From: Neckera pumila | Lineage: Eukaryota > Streptophyta > Bryopsida > Hypnales > Neckeraceae | Assembly (NCBI GenBank): GCA_963969595.1 | Contig: OZ018415.1 | Coordinates: forward strand, 620,001 to 684,000 | DNA length: 64,000 nt | Direction of reading: 5' to 3' | Shown: in pieces, positions 1 through 11,713 of the stretch | Numbering within the stretch: position 1 is the first letter of the stretch | Layout of the letters: the number at the start of each line of letters is the position of its first letter | Made by a program: the position numbers and the translations under genes | Notes under the pieces: generated by a model | Told to the model about the DNA's origin: nothing | Database searches by the model: none | Seen by the model: the letters and a program-made list of their open reading frames with translations, nothing else

Positions 1-1722
1 GACTTTACATTTAATTCATTAGAGGTTTATAAAACTAAAATGATAATGGAGTCACTTGATTTTCAACCTAAACCACAAAGAATCATTCTTTGGTGAGATA
101 ATAATATGTGAACATTATGGCATGCTCTTTAATAAATATGTATGGCTAGGTACATATAATAGGTAGATTTGGACTTGAAAGAGCATTCAAAAGTGGACAA
201 TTAGTGCATAAAATTGAAGAAGGTTGGAGAAATCCTTTACTTTTAATTCAATTCTTTATTATCCAAAAACCTAAATTTTTAATTTTTTTGGGTTTTCAAT
301 TTGATTATAATTTCACTTTTAGGAGTTGTGCAATTCTTACTTTTTGATTGTAATGATATAGTATAGTTTCATTTTCTATTTGTTACTCTAGCCATCTCTT
401 TAATAGTCCATAGACTAGAAGTGTTAATAGAGTGAGAATTATAATTTTGCCAAATTGTTTTTAACTATGTCTAATGTATCTCATAAAATCATTACTATTT
501 TTGTTGAAATAATGATGTGCAAAAGTCCTTTGTTCAAAACATAAATTCTATTAATATATACAGCAATTCCATTTACAACAACGTATGTTTTTTTTTAATT
601 CACCTATAGAAATGTTGTAATATATTAAATATACAACATATAAATGAGTCTTTTTAATTACAACCATACCATATGTTTTTTTAATCTTCAAAAATGAATG
701 TAAAACTAAAAGAATATAAACTGTAACAGTCCTTTTTGGGTCACCTTAGCTTGCAATTGCCCGGTGGTCCACTAATAGTAATAACAACATATAACACCCT
801 TAATCCTATGAAATGTCCAAATTTTTTCATTTCTTTTAGTAAGGCAAAGTAAAAACCGAAAACTACAAATTGAAAATGAAACTATAATCCAATTGCAAAT
901 TCCAAAAATTGAAAGGAGAATAAAAGATAAAAGAATACAAATAGAAAATGAAATTATAATCAAGAAAAATGCATCCAAGAGATAAGAAAGGCAAAATTGT
1001 GGTTTTAGGGTTTAGAGAAAAACTTGACAACAAACTTAACCAACAAATACTGCTATGGATTTGTAGACACATAGGATCTCATGGAATTTGGTGATTTGTT
1101 TCTTTTGTACTATTCTTAATTAAACCTTCCTCTAACACTTTAGGTTCAAACTACAGATTAACTCTATTACATAGTGAAAGTATTCTCCGTCATTCATAGG
1201 ACACTTAGTGTCTGTGGCAGCCTTGTAGGATTAAAGAACAAGAATATTTTAGAAATGATCATGTCAAAAAAACTTCATTTGAAAACCATTCCAACCAATT
1301 TTTAGGGTTCTAGTATTGATAAATCTAACCGTACAGATGAAATCTGCAACTCAAAATTCATAACTTTTATTTGTATATAAATTCCAAAATATTTTTCTAA
1401 GTAATACTCTTTATAACGACTTCTCTGACATCGTGAATTCTGGAGAATACTTTGGACATTCCGGGATTGCACTTTCTTTATTGCTTTTAAATTACCTGCC
1501 GGTTGACATGTTAGCCCTTCGAAGTGTCTTGATTGAAACAACTTAAAGTGGCTATCTCATGATCTTTGCTGTAGCTTCAACGGGGGATATCAGTTAATGA
1601 TTTAAAAATCAAGCCAGGTGACGTGGCTATGATTTGTCCTTGCTGCCGCAGCAGTGGTACTCAGTGAATGTGCAGCCACATGGCACTCAGTCAATGGTTA
1701 GCATCACTGACTAGACATGTAA
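1..1722. other. Gene-free AT-rich stretch, left arm
   Basis: Very AT-rich, with no credible reading frame; the open frames near 770-1070 are low-complexity Phe/Ile/Ser translations. Part of 840-960 repeats short stretches resembling 260-330 (TTCAATTTG / ATTATAATTTCA words). The same holds for the mirror region 20403-22123. Confidence 0.6.
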
Positions 1723-3694
1723 GTGTTGAAAACGCCATTTAATGCCAGTGTTCCAGCATCCCTAAGGAAACAAACATCCCCTGGCAATGTGCTTATGTTT
1801 GGAAATCCAAAATTGTGGAACGTTGTAGGTGCTGTTAGGACTTTGGAGTGCCCACTACTTGTGCTAGGAGTATTTGCTGCGGCCGCCGGATTGAGATCGA
1901 ACGCATTGCTTCACCTGGAACACCCTGGTGCAGCTACTACTGTAAGTACCAAACGTTGCTTGTACTCGAATTTTGATTTCCTTACTCTCGGAATTGAATG
2001 CTGTTAGTGTTGGATCCATACGTTGCTAAGTCATATGGTTCACTGTCGCAGCTTGGGCATGGGATTTAGGCTTTTCAATGATAGTGTGAAGTTCATGAGT
2101 TGGTGATTTGCTCAATTTTGGGATTGAACGAGGTCACTATACTGGAAATGTAGTTATTGTACGTTGGAATTCAGCACTGCCATATTTCGAATTGTCATCA
2201 AGTCTCTGATAGGGTTTGCTGCCGCAAACTCTGCACTAGGTTCAGGCTTTCTAATGATAGTTTGAAGTTTAGGAGTTGGTGATTTCTTCAATTTTGGAAT
2301 TAAACGAGCTGCTTATATTGGAAATGTAGTTACCATATCTTTGAAATCTACACTGCCAATGTTTGAATTGTACCATCATGAGTGATAGGGTCTGCTGGCA
2401 CATGGATTGCACTGGGTTTTTGGGTCTCTCTCTGTGCATTTTTCCTCAATTCTTTCGCTATTGTCAGGTTTAGACACACTTATAAAATGATAGAGGGCAA
2501 AAAAGTGCAAAAGTGCTCCACTTCAAAGAGGGCTAGCAAATAGTCCCCTTTGAAGAGGATGCGTCCCCCTAAATCCAGGAACAACACAAATGACAATGCA
2601 AAAGATGCTGCCGCAAAGCAGTCCCCCTACGATCAAGTAGTCCCCTGCTAAGAGGGCGCGTCACCCCAAATCCAATGATGAACTGATTGACAATGCAGAA
2701 GACGCTGCCCAAACGCAGGAAGTACATGTGATCACCCGTTCCAAATTTTTGGAAGCATTTGACCTGGGATCCACTTCCGAATCAATAAAGGCAGAGATGA
2801 TTAAGATTGCCCTCTTCTTCTTGGTCGCAACGCTGTCTACAACAAGGAGTTCTTCGTCTACGTGGCTAGACTTTGCGGAAAAGGATTATTTTACAACAAA
2901 TTGCCTATAACTCATGACAGGCAGATCTTGAAGAAGTGGCCTCTCAAGGCTAGTTGGTATGAGATAGTAGACTATGTAGACACCGCTCAAGCTGTGTCTT
3001 CTGCAATCACTGGTTCAAAGTGTATGGTGAGACTCTTGGCAATTAACACTTTTCTCTAAAGTACTTGTGGGGGTGCTACTTTATGTTTGTGCTCAAAATT
3101 GAGGTGAACTGGGTGGAGGAAGCCTTAGATCGGCGTCATTCACAGGAAGGCCATATTTCCCGTAATCCTAAGAAACTTGGAGCGGTGGCGTTGTGGCAAC
3201 AGATACAAGCGTTGTGCAAGATCATCCAAGATGTTGAAGGAGACGAAGGCCCTGCCAATAATACTTTGAACGCTGCAAAACATTTTTTGCGGGGATGCCA
3301 AGCGAAGGAAAAGAAAGCCTCAAGGATTGAGCTCCATATCAATTCCAAGCTTGAAATGGCACAAAAAGGCTTGGCGGCTTTACAAATAGATGACGATTTC
3401 GAAGACTTGGCTTCTTGCTTCAGCAAGGCATCTATGGAAGCCAAATCTATATAGTGTGAGGGAAAGGCTGAAGATGCAGCGGCTAAAAAGGCAGAGGCCA
3501 CAACTTTGCTTGCTGAAATAAACAAGGCAAACAACAAGGTGCAGGTGTTAGAAAATACCATACAAGAGTTGGAATCTACTCTGCCGCAAGCAAAAGTGTT
3601 GCTCGAGTTCAAACGTGAATTGGTGGCCTACACTAAGGAGAAAGTGAGGTTGCTATCACTCTCTCCAGGTATGGTTTCTAAAACCATACCTTAA
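1723..3694 (+). pseudogene. P1: decayed coiled-coil gene (left arm)
   Basis: Unrecognised gene remnant. A first exon candidate is 1723-1941 (73 codons, good GTAAGT donor). After an intron-like stretch comes coding sequence from about 2560 to 3026, where acidic/basic segments repeat (KRMRPPKS, then KRARHPKS). A 1-base frameshift in a CTT run near 2820 separates the frames; the restored second frame reads GRNAVYNKEFF. A short intron 3027-3103 joins in phase 0 to 3104-3668, which is rich in Ala, Glu, Lys and Leu and predicted helical/coiled coil, interrupted by one TAG at 3452. A donor follows at 3669. I recognise no domain. The splice signals and coherent frame argue that it was a real gene; the frameshift and stop argue that it is dead. 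Confidence 0.6.
2063..2410 (+). repeat. Two-copy tandem repeat in P1 intron (left)
   Basis: Two diverged direct copies of roughly 175 bp. Shared anchors are AATGATAGT.TGAAGTT, GAGTTGGTGATTT, TCAATTTTGG and GGAAATGTAGTTA. Present in both palindrome arms. Confidence 0.8.
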
Positions 3695-3770
3695 GTACTC
3701 ATATTGCTTTACCCTAAATCCAAACCGTTTAAATTAAATCAGAAACTGACAAGCATGTGTTGTGCTTTTG

Positions 3771-3959
3771 TGCTTGATTTAGGATGCGCTATGGCCATGC
3801 TTCTGCAAATACCTTCTCGTGAAGATTCTGGTGTGCTTGATTTAGGATGCACTACGGCCACACTTCCACAAGTACCTCCTCTTGAAGATTCTGGTGTGCT
3901 TGATTTAAGATGCGCTACGGCCATGCTTCCGCAAGTACCTCCTCATGAAGATTTTGGCG
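3771..3959 (+). repeat. 63-bp tandem repeat x3 (left)
   Basis: Three units starting at 3771, 3834 and 3897, period 63 bp. The plus frame stays open and repeats a 21-residue unit with core VLDLGC and P.EDSG. It lies just downstream of the coiled-coil exon of P1, so it may be a repeat domain of that gene or of a following exon. Confidence 0.9.
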
Positions 3960-4158
3960 GCAGCAACAAATGAAGGCTGTGGGATGATGCCAATGTAGTC
4001 AGAGGCTTTGAGTAGTATAGAAATGTTTAGGGTATAGGCCCAGTTTTATCACTAGAATTGTGCGTAGAACTTATGAATGTTTTATCTACATGTATAGTGC
4101 GCATGATACCAAATTTCACATTGATCACATTTGTATATTGAATTCTAGTAGTAATTTA

Positions 4159-5084
4159 CTACCTAATATCGGTAATATACTTTTTAGCATACACTGTCTC
4201 TTGACTATCCTTTGTACTGATGGATACGTAGGTGGTGGTCGTACTTGGACCAGCTTTATGAGACCCCTGTGACATAGCTTCAGTTTGCACTGTATAAACG
4301 TTCTCCTCGTCAAGTTCTCTAAGCACCCACCTCCGTCCTTAATGCACACGTCCTTGATGCCAGAGACAAAGCCTTGCTACAGCATTAGAAGAGTCCCATG
4401 CCCAACGTCGAGATTGCACCAATTCCTTAGCCTGTGTTGCATCCTCACTGATAGACTCACTTGCTGCCGCTTGTTGAGCAATCTTCCTAGCATATTTGTG
4501 CTAAATATTTCGATACCAATGTTGATATTGTTACACTACAATATTAATTCGATCTTTGCTGCCTCCATGCTGTGTATGTGCTTAACTTGCTGCTTTTGTA
4601 GCATGATGTGATTTCTCCATCCCTTGGCAACTCTAAACGGACAAGCTTCCATATTTTTCCACAAACCATGCCCCTTGCCTCACAATTACATGCTGCAAAA
4701 GTAATTAAGAGGGCAATGAACACTAACAAGGTGAATCAATCTTGCTTGATAAAAAAATTGACTAGGAGCTATAGGAAACTAGTACAAAGTAGCACTAAAC
4801 TATAATATTCACATCAAGTTCGAACTTACCATATAATGTGTAACATGATTTTCTCCAAATGCTGTCAAGAAAGCTTTTCCGAATTGATTCATCTTAGCCT
4901 TGCAAGCGCGTCGTTGTTACTCTATCAGCACAAGCCCAGTGAGGTATGGTTGTAGTTCTTCTAAGGCTTCCCATACATAAAAGCAATTTCTTCGTGCTTG
5001 TCCATTCTCTAGGTTGTTACTTTCAGACATTACCACATATTTCCATGCTTTGTCTTGGTTTGACCAAGAATTAGGTTGGAATAG
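4159..5084 (-). pseudogene. P2: decayed transposase-like gene (left arm)
   Basis: Mirror copy: exon 1 at 5084-4830 and exon 2 at 4692-4159. It has the same in-frame TAA/TAG stops and the same splice sites as the right-arm copy. A one-base arm difference near 5014 falls in exon 1 (ACCTAGAG here, ACCTTGAG in the right arm, transcribed strand); it adds a TAG stop in this copy only. P1 and P2 converge in this arm. Confidence 0.55.
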
Positions 5085-5215
5085 CCCCCACAAAGCTTAT
5101 CAGGTTTTCTATCTCCCAAAAAGGTTTTAGAAAATCACAATAAAAATTCAGCCCGTAAGTACCTGCCCAAAATCCCATTTGTCCCCCAAAGGAACAATGG
5201 TCCTTTAGGGGTTAA
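5085..5215 (-). mobile_element. TTAA element end, truncated, joined to P2 (left)
   Basis: Mirror of 16910-17040; TTAA at 5212. Confidence 0.7.
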
Positions 5216-5503
5216 GGTGGCATGATTTAGGGCGTCAAAATTGTGATTCATTTACACAAAGTTTTGAAGCCTAAGACTAATATAGATTTTAGAACACATA
5301 ACAAGGTTGTACAAATATGCCAATTTAATGAAATTGAAATTCAAAGAAGGAAATGAATGGAAAAATGGTATATGGAATACTGCCATTTAAACAAAATTTT
5401 CCATCTTACTGCGGGTTCTTCCTGATCATTGATTTGGGTGGTACTGGATTAGTTATTGAGTTTAGTAAGCCTTAAGTGAATGAATGGAAAAAGAATATTT
5501 AAG

Positions 5504-5896
5504 GTAGAGCCACCCATTCCAAATTAGTGACCCATTCCCGACCTATAGATGCACGTATTTTTTACCAAGCTTAGAATGTTTGTTTATTTCCTTTTCAAGG
5601 TTGGAACTAATAAATACATGACATATGTTCCAAGTTGTGAGAAAGAAAGTAGAAAGTAATGATTAGGAAAAAAGTTATTGAATGATCGGAATTGGAAGAG
5701 CCTAGAGGTTGACCATGGGTCTAGATTACTTTTTGCCTCCCAAAATTCATAGTAATTTTAGTTCAAGCGATGAAATTGCCAAATTTTTTGCAATCCTTGT
5801 CGTTTCTATTGATGTATCTCTAAAAAATATTTGTTTTGCCTTCACCACTCTAAATCATGTTGAATTCCTTATTCGGTTGGTTATAGGTGGCTCTAC
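5504..5896 (-). mobile_element. MITE-like element with GTAGAGCCACC ends (left, copy 1)
   Basis: Mirror of 16229-16621, also 393 bp. It occurs again at 6880-7270 (391 bp) in the contig-end duplicate after the gap. Confidence 0.55.
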
Positions 5897-5944
5897 GTAA
5901 GGGTACGTTCCCACTTGGGCTTAGATAGCACCAGGCGTAATCAC

Positions 5945-6537
5945 TTAACCCCTAAATGACGGACCCATGACCATTGATATCAAACCTCACTATCCATCAC
6001 TCAATTTACTACCATTTTGCAACTAGATATGCATGAAGAAATTTATTTTTATTTTTCAGAGATGAAAATACATGTCTTCTTTACTTCAAAAAAAATTTAG
6101 AGTTTTTGGTGGAAAATTAATTCTTTTAAGAATTTTTGAAGAAAAAGTGAAGAAAAGTTATATTAAATAGAAAAATATTTCAAAAAATCTGAAAATTTCA
6201 CCATAAGTGTATATCACAATGACAAACATCATGGTGTAAACTCAATTTTCGTGTCATTCTATAATTAGAAAATAATAGACATTGAAAATACACCCAATGT
6301 TCATATTGCAATAAAATATGCAATATTAGGAATTTTTCAAAATCCAAATTGGAGGTGAAATTAGAATAGATGACCTTCATTTTGTTAGTTTGACTCAAAC
6401 TCAAAAAATATCATTTTTGTGGAGAAATTTCAGATTTAAAGCAAGGAGCAACAACTTCCCAAAATACTCTAAAATATCATATTTGGTGATCCGTTTATTT
6501 TAATAGCTTCTCATTTCTATGAAGACAAAAATTGGAA
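5945..6537 (+). mobile_element. TTAA element, family A, cut by assembly gap
   Basis: Same element as 7319-8062 seen again in the pre-gap contig end; it stops at the N run. It is probably not a separate genomic copy. Confidence 0.75.
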
Positions 6538-6737
6538 NNNNNNNNNNNNNNNNNNNNNNNNNNNNNNNNNNNNNNNNNNNNNNNNNNNNNNNNNNNNNNN
6601 NNNNNNNNNNNNNNNNNNNNNNNNNNNNNNNNNNNNNNNNNNNNNNNNNNNNNNNNNNNNNNNNNNNNNNNNNNNNNNNNNNNNNNNNNNNNNNNNNNNN
6701 NNNNNNNNNNNNNNNNNNNNNNNNNNNNNNNNNNNNN
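6538..6737. other. Assembly gap (200 N)
   Basis: Exactly 200 unknown bases, a standard scaffold placeholder. The sequence before the gap ends at the same point in the repeat unit where the copy after the gap continues at 7911, so the true distance is probably negative (an overlap). Confidence 0.99.
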
Positions 6738-7911
6738 AAAATGGTATATGGAATACTGCCATTTAAACAAAATTTTCCATCTTACTGCGGGTTCTTCCTG
6801 ATCATTGATTTGGGTGGTACTGGATTAGTTATTGAGTTTAGTAAGCCTTAAGTGAATGAATGGAAAAAGAATATTTAAGGTAGAGCCACCCATTCCAAAT
6901 TAGTGACCCATTCCCGACCTATAGATGCACGTATTTTTACCAAGCTTAGAATGTTTGTTTATTTCCTTTCAAGGTTGGAACTAATAAATACATGACATAT
7001 GTTCCAAGTTGTGAGAAAGAAAGTAGAAAGTAATGATTAGGAAAAAAGTTATTGAATGATCGGAATTGGAAGAGCCTAGAGGTTGACCATGGGTCTAGAT
7101 TACTTTTTGCCTCCCAAAATTCATAGTAATTTTAGTTCAAGCGATGAAATTGCCAAATTTTTTGCAATCCTTGTCGTTTCTATTGATGTATCTCTAAAAA
7201 ATATTTGTTTTGCCTTCACCACTCTAAATCATGTTGAATTCCTTATTCGGTTGGTTATAGGTGGCTCTACGTAAGGGTACGTTCCCACTTGGGCTTAGAT
7301 AGCACCAGGCGTAATCACTTAACCCCTAAATGACGGACCCATGACCATTGATATCAAACCTCACTATCCATCACTCAATTTACTACCATTTTGCAACTAG
7401 ATATGCATGAAGAAATTTATTTTTATTTTTCAGAGATGAAAATACATGTCTTCTTTACTTCAAAAAAAATTTAGAGTTTTTGGTGGAAAATTAATTCTTT
7501 TAAGAATTTTTGAAGAAAAAGTGAAGAAAAGTTATATTAAATAGAAAAATATTTCAAAAAATCTGAAAATTTCACCATAAGTGTATATCACAATGACAAA
7601 CATCATGGTGTAAACTCAATTTTCGTGTCATTCTATAATTAGAAAATAATAGACATTGAAAATACACCCAATGTTCATATTGCAATAAAATATGCAATAT
7701 TAGGAATTTTTCAAAATCCAAATTGGAGGTGAAATTAGAATAGATGACCTTCATTTTGTTAGTTTGACTCAAACTCAAAAAATATCATTTTTGTGGAGAA
7801 ATTTCAGATTTAAAGCAAGGAGCAACAACTTCCCAAAATACTCTAAAATATCATATTTGGTGATCCGTTTATTTTAATAGCTTCTCATTTCTATGAAGAC
7901 AAAAATTGGAA
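6738..7911 (+). repeat. Contig-end duplicate, copy 2
   Basis: Second copy of the block at 5362-6537, starting directly after the N run. Both contained homopolymer differences look like consensus errors at a contig end. The short open frames inside it (for example 7083-7274) are identical to those in copy 1 and are not credible genes. Confidence 0.95.
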
Positions 7912-8062
7912 AGAGTACAAACTCAATTGGATATTCTTCATAACCCAATGTGAAAGGTCAAGAAGGAAAAGGAGGATGAAAAAATGCTTTTGAACTCTCT
8001 TGGCTCAACAATATTGTCATCGGAATGCCACGGAATGACGTCTGCGGCGTTCTAGGGTTAAT
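7319..8062 (+). mobile_element. TTAA element, family A (left arm, full copy)
   Basis: Mirror of 15438-16180, lying partly in the post-gap contig-end copy. A 1-bp length difference from the right arm was noted. Confidence 0.75.
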
Positions 8063-8982
8063 CCCTAAAGGCTAAGGCCTTTTTTCTACCAAAAAACACC
8101 CAAAACTACCATTTTTTTAGCAAAGAGTGAAAAAAAATTAAAAATGTTTTTTTTGCACATCTAACCATTGGATCTTACAGCTAATTAGTATGAGAATGTG
8201 TGGAAAAAATTTCAGAGTTTTTGACCGCACAGATTGCAAGATATCACGTTTAAAGTGGAAAAAACAAGATTTTCAGCACATTGCGGGACCAGATTTTTTG
8301 ACTTTAAACATTTTTAGCTTAAAATTTTTGCACTTCAGCGTTTTGAGCTTTAAATCTTTATAGTGAAGAATTGAGTTGAGAGTCTAGGGAAAAAAAAAAT
8401 TCAAAAAAAATTAATTTTCATTATTAAAAAAATTGTTAAGTAGAATTAAGTACAAGATAGAAGGAAAATCTAAAATATTCATATATTTTAGATGGAATTA
8501 AAATGCACTAATCCCAATGGTGAGATTGTTCTAGCAAGTAAACTAGACCATGCCAAAAAAAAATTGAAAAATTTGAAAAATTGCATCAAAAAATGAGTCC
8601 TACAAGTTATTTTTTTCAAAAAGATGCTGTAACTACCCGAAAAACAAGAATGTCCATAACTTTCTCATAACAAATCCAAATGAAATGAATCAAAGCTTTC
8701 CAGATAGACAAAAATATAATCTATGGGAAAAAAAATTAAAAAAAAAAAAATTATTTTTTGCAAAATTTTTTTTGCTGCCCGCTCTCCTTTGTTTTGAGCT
8801 TATTTGGGCATAACTTTTTTTTCCTGAGCACTGATTGAAAAAAAATTATACTCTCACAAAGCTTATTAATTTTTCTGTCTTTTAAAAAAGTTTCAAAAAA
8901 TCAGGACAAAATTTCAACCCATAGGTACCTGCCCAAAATCCCACTTGTCCGTTGAACGGACACTTGGGCCTTTAGGGGTTAA
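8059..8982 (-). mobile_element. TTAA element, family B (left arm)
   Basis: Mirror of 14518-15441; TTAA at 8059 and 8979. Confidence 0.8.
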
Positions 8983-9059
8983 GCACTGTCCTAAAATGTT
9001 GGAAATTATTTTTTACACAGGCTTGGAATTGAAACAAGGTATTGTGTGACGTGGATTAC

Positions 9060-9800
9060 TTAACCCTGTAACGCCGCGATAGCCATTTTGTGGCTTTTGG
9101 ATGACTGTGCAGTCATTTGTACATTGCTTGGAAACATTTTTTCATCCGTTCCTTTTTTGTTGACATTCCATGGTGGATTACTAAGGGTGTGTAGTTGAAT
9201 TTGTAGTCATGCAAGTCTCTATCTTCACATAAATGAGAAGTTAGTAAAAAAAACGGATCACAAAATATGCTATTTTAGTGTACTTTGGGAAGTTGTTGTT
9301 CCTTGCTCTAAATCTGAAATTTATCCACAAAAAAATTATTTTTTGAGTTTGAGCCCAACTGACAAAATGAAGGTCATCTACTCTAGTTTCTTCTCCAATT
9401 TGAAGTTTGAAAAAATTCCTAATATTGAATATTTTATAGCAATTTGAACTTTGGGTGTATTTTCAATGTCTATTATTTTCTAATTATAGAATGATACGGA
9501 AATTGAGTTTACACCATGATGTTTGTCATTGTAGTATATACACATGGTGAAATTTTCAGATTTGTTGAAATATTTTTCTATTTGACGTGATTTTTCTTCA
9601 CTTCTTCAAAAATTCTCAAAAAAATCCATTTTCCACGAAAAAGTCTAAATTTTCTGTGAAGTAAAGAAGACATGTAATTTCATCTCTGAAAAATAAATAT
9701 AAAAATTTTCATACATATCTAGTTGCAAAACGGCAGCAAATTGAGTGATAGACACTAAGACCTGAAATCAGTGGTTATAGGTCCGTCATTTAGGGGTTAA
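9060..9800 (-). mobile_element. TTAA element, family A (left arm)
   Basis: Mirror of 13700-14440; TTAA at 9060 and 9797. Confidence 0.75.
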
Positions 9801-9981
9801 CAGAGTGGGAGCGTTCATTGAGGGGGTGTTACGGAAACTTGTTTGCCACATCACAGCTTAACTTATTGTGCATTCACACTTAAAATGTCAGTGTTAAGTT
9901 AGTGGTGGACATCACGGAATTGCTTTGTCTTCATCGATGAAATTTTGCGAGGTAAACAGCGACTACTCAGAAATTGAATAA

Positions 9982-10864
9982 TTATTGAATAATTTTTTTC
10001 TCTGTGCGTGGAAGGAGTTCTACGTATTTAGGGTTTAGACGTCCTTGGTTCTTTAACACTTTGCTTCCAACACTTTGCTGCACCGAATTGTTATTCTCTG
10101 GAACAATTGTCCAAATGTTTTTGACAGGAAGTAGATAGAAGAGCTCAGAGCACGACAGGTCCAAGATCCCACTTCCCCTTACCAATGCTCATGCAATAAA
10201 GACATGAATTTGAAAGTCAGAGTGTCCCGTAGCTATACAAAAATCATGGTCTTCTGAAGAAATTGTCTACCATTTTAGTGGAACGGATCCGTCCAGAGCT
10301 ATGGGGACGCGCAGAAGAGACGCTAGCAACGCAATTTGTCTGTATGCCTGTGTTTCATGACATGCCACAGATCTTGTGTAATTAACAGCAACAAATGAAC
10401 AGTGGAGCCCTCTTGTACAAACATCGTTGTAGAAGTTCTCAAATCACTGCATTACTTGAGCGGACCAAACCAGAACTGAAAATCGCAGCAAAACACGGTG
10501 TTCGTAGGGGAGTTGTAGCACGTCGATTCCGAAGCTGAACATCGATCGGAGGACTTGGAGGACTTACGCAGGAAGTCTTCCAAAACTGAAGGCGTTACTC
10601 ATCCTTCCGCAGCAACTACTCAGCGGCTGCCAATCCCATTAACAATATTTTTTGCTTATTAAATTGACGGCGCTGTTAATGCATGGCCCCATCTCCCTCT
10701 TTTTTTTTCATATTCCAAGACATCGTTGTTTCGGAATGGGCCCTCTGAAGCTCAACTTCATAAGAGCGCCCGATTTCCTCTGAAATCTTCCGAGCATTTC
10801 CTAACACTTCCAGAAAATCGCGTACCTCGCGCTTGTCCAGAAAGTTCTGGCCGTAAGGCCGCTC
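9982..10864 (-). pseudogene. P3: decayed multi-exon gene (left arm)
   Basis: Mirror of the right-arm copy: exon 1 10864-10568, exon 2 about 10475-10183, exon 3 10077-9982. Translations of the open pieces are identical to the right-arm copy, including the stops. Confidence 0.5.
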
Positions 10865-11172
10865 CTATCTTCCCAACCCGGCGGGCCCTACAAAAGTTGC
10901 CGCTGCTTGACTTTCTTACGCAACCATTACTCACGATCCAGAGTGGGTACGTACCTTAAGCTCAAGTGGGAACGTACCCTTATTCTGTCGGTTATGGGTG
11001 GCTCTACCTAACCATCCACATACAGTATAATATCGATCATGCATGTTTTCTTCTGTCCACTAATTGATATATTACTCTACGTACTTTTCGAGAAGTCTCG
11101 TAAGTGATTTTGTTTAGACAAATGAAAATATCGTCAGATTTGATTCCCTTCAAGTGCATGATTGGTGTAAAA

Positions 11173-11356
11173 TCGGTACAGACTTCATTACTGGTACAAA
11201 ATCGGTACAGACTTTTCTTTTTCTTTTTTTTTAACAAAAGGACAATTTCCATTGCAAGAGGAAACAGTACATCGAACCAGAGGCAAACCTCGGCGGACTC
11301 TTTTACTCGGTACAGACTTCATTAGTGGTGCAAAACCGGTACAGACTTCATTATTG
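11173..11356 (+). repeat. Short tandem array split by LINE tail (left)
   Basis: Four copies of a roughly 28-bp unit with core CGGTACAGACTTCATTA. The array is interrupted by an insertion of about 90 bp (about 11218-11306). The inserted piece starts with a T-rich run on this strand and continues AACAAAAGGACAATTTCCAT, the reverse complement of a LINE 3' tail. The unit sequence TCGGTACAGACTT on both sides looks like the target duplication, although the array itself is repetitive. Confidence 0.65.
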
Positions 11357-11419
11357 AAGACAGTATATAGATAGCTAGTATATAGAGCTCCGAACCATGG
11401 TGGAACATACCTAATAATA

Positions 11420-11713
11420 TCAGTTACGGAGTATAATCTTAATTTCGGAGTATAGTTTTGAGCGGCTTGAGTACATGGTCAGTTGGCTCCGAGTGACTGA
11501 CTGTTTCGTCCATCCACATCCCCGAGTCTGTAATGGCTCATAAAACTCTGTAGTTTCTTGCAGATCTATGTAACTTCCTTCGACTATTTGTGCTGGCTGG
11601 CTTCTTGTAGAGTCATTATATTTGATCCGACATAGGGAGAGTTTTTGCGAGAGTGACCATGTTTGATCGTAAACCACATATAGTGTCTTTTCATTTCTGC
11701 TGAGCGTCTGGAG
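11420..11713 (-). pseudogene. P4: open frame reaching the hinge (left arm)
   Basis: Open frame of at least 98 codons ending at 11420. It includes TLYVVYDQTWSLSQKLSLC and is unrecognised; alternating hydrophobic residues suggest beta structure. The frame stays open across the 73-bp spacer to the left-arm side (reading NTSWCAPNENVAASD before the shared part). The left arm plus spacer may therefore be the older arrangement, with the inversion breakpoint inside this gene. Confidence 0.4.

Larger units (their letters stand above)
5362..6537 (+). repeat. Contig-end duplicate, copy 1
   Basis: This 1176-bp block repeats at 6738-7911 with two 1-base homopolymer length differences (T6/T5 near 5550 and T4/T3 near 5597). 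The single copy in the right palindrome arm has the copy-1 lengths. This supports an unmerged overlap of contig ends, with copy 2 less well polished, rather than a biological tandem duplication. Confidence 0.95.
1..11713 (+). repeat. Left arm of giant palindrome
   Basis: This stretch is the reverse complement of 11787-22123 over its whole length, apart from one extra 1.38-kb block (gap plus duplicated contig end). Base 1 pairs with base 22123, so the arm reaches the window edge and may extend further. Corrected for the extra block the arm is about 10.34 kb. Differences I found by eye between the arms lie near 195, 500, 675, 1313 (1-bp indel), 1499, 3667 and 5014, mostly in the outer half. Translations of all inner open frames are identical in both arms. 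Confidence 0.97.

Noticed and set aside
772..1072. Hydrophobic 68-69 residue frames at 772-1072 and mirror 21052-21352
   Set aside because: Low-complexity translation of AT-rich DNA, overlapping in two frames, with no motif.
3136..3612. 158-residue minus frame opposite the P1 coiled coil (and 18513-18989)
   Set aside because: Antisense shadow of an Ala/Lys/Glu-rich coding strand; the plus strand has splice sites and coiled-coil composition.
6198..6404. 68-residue frames repeated at 6198, 7572 and 15721
   Set aside because: They lie wholly inside family-A TTAA elements and recur only because the element does.
6495..6851. Reading frames spanning the N run
   Set aside because: Unknown bases cannot support a gene; these frames exist only because N codons are not counted as stops.
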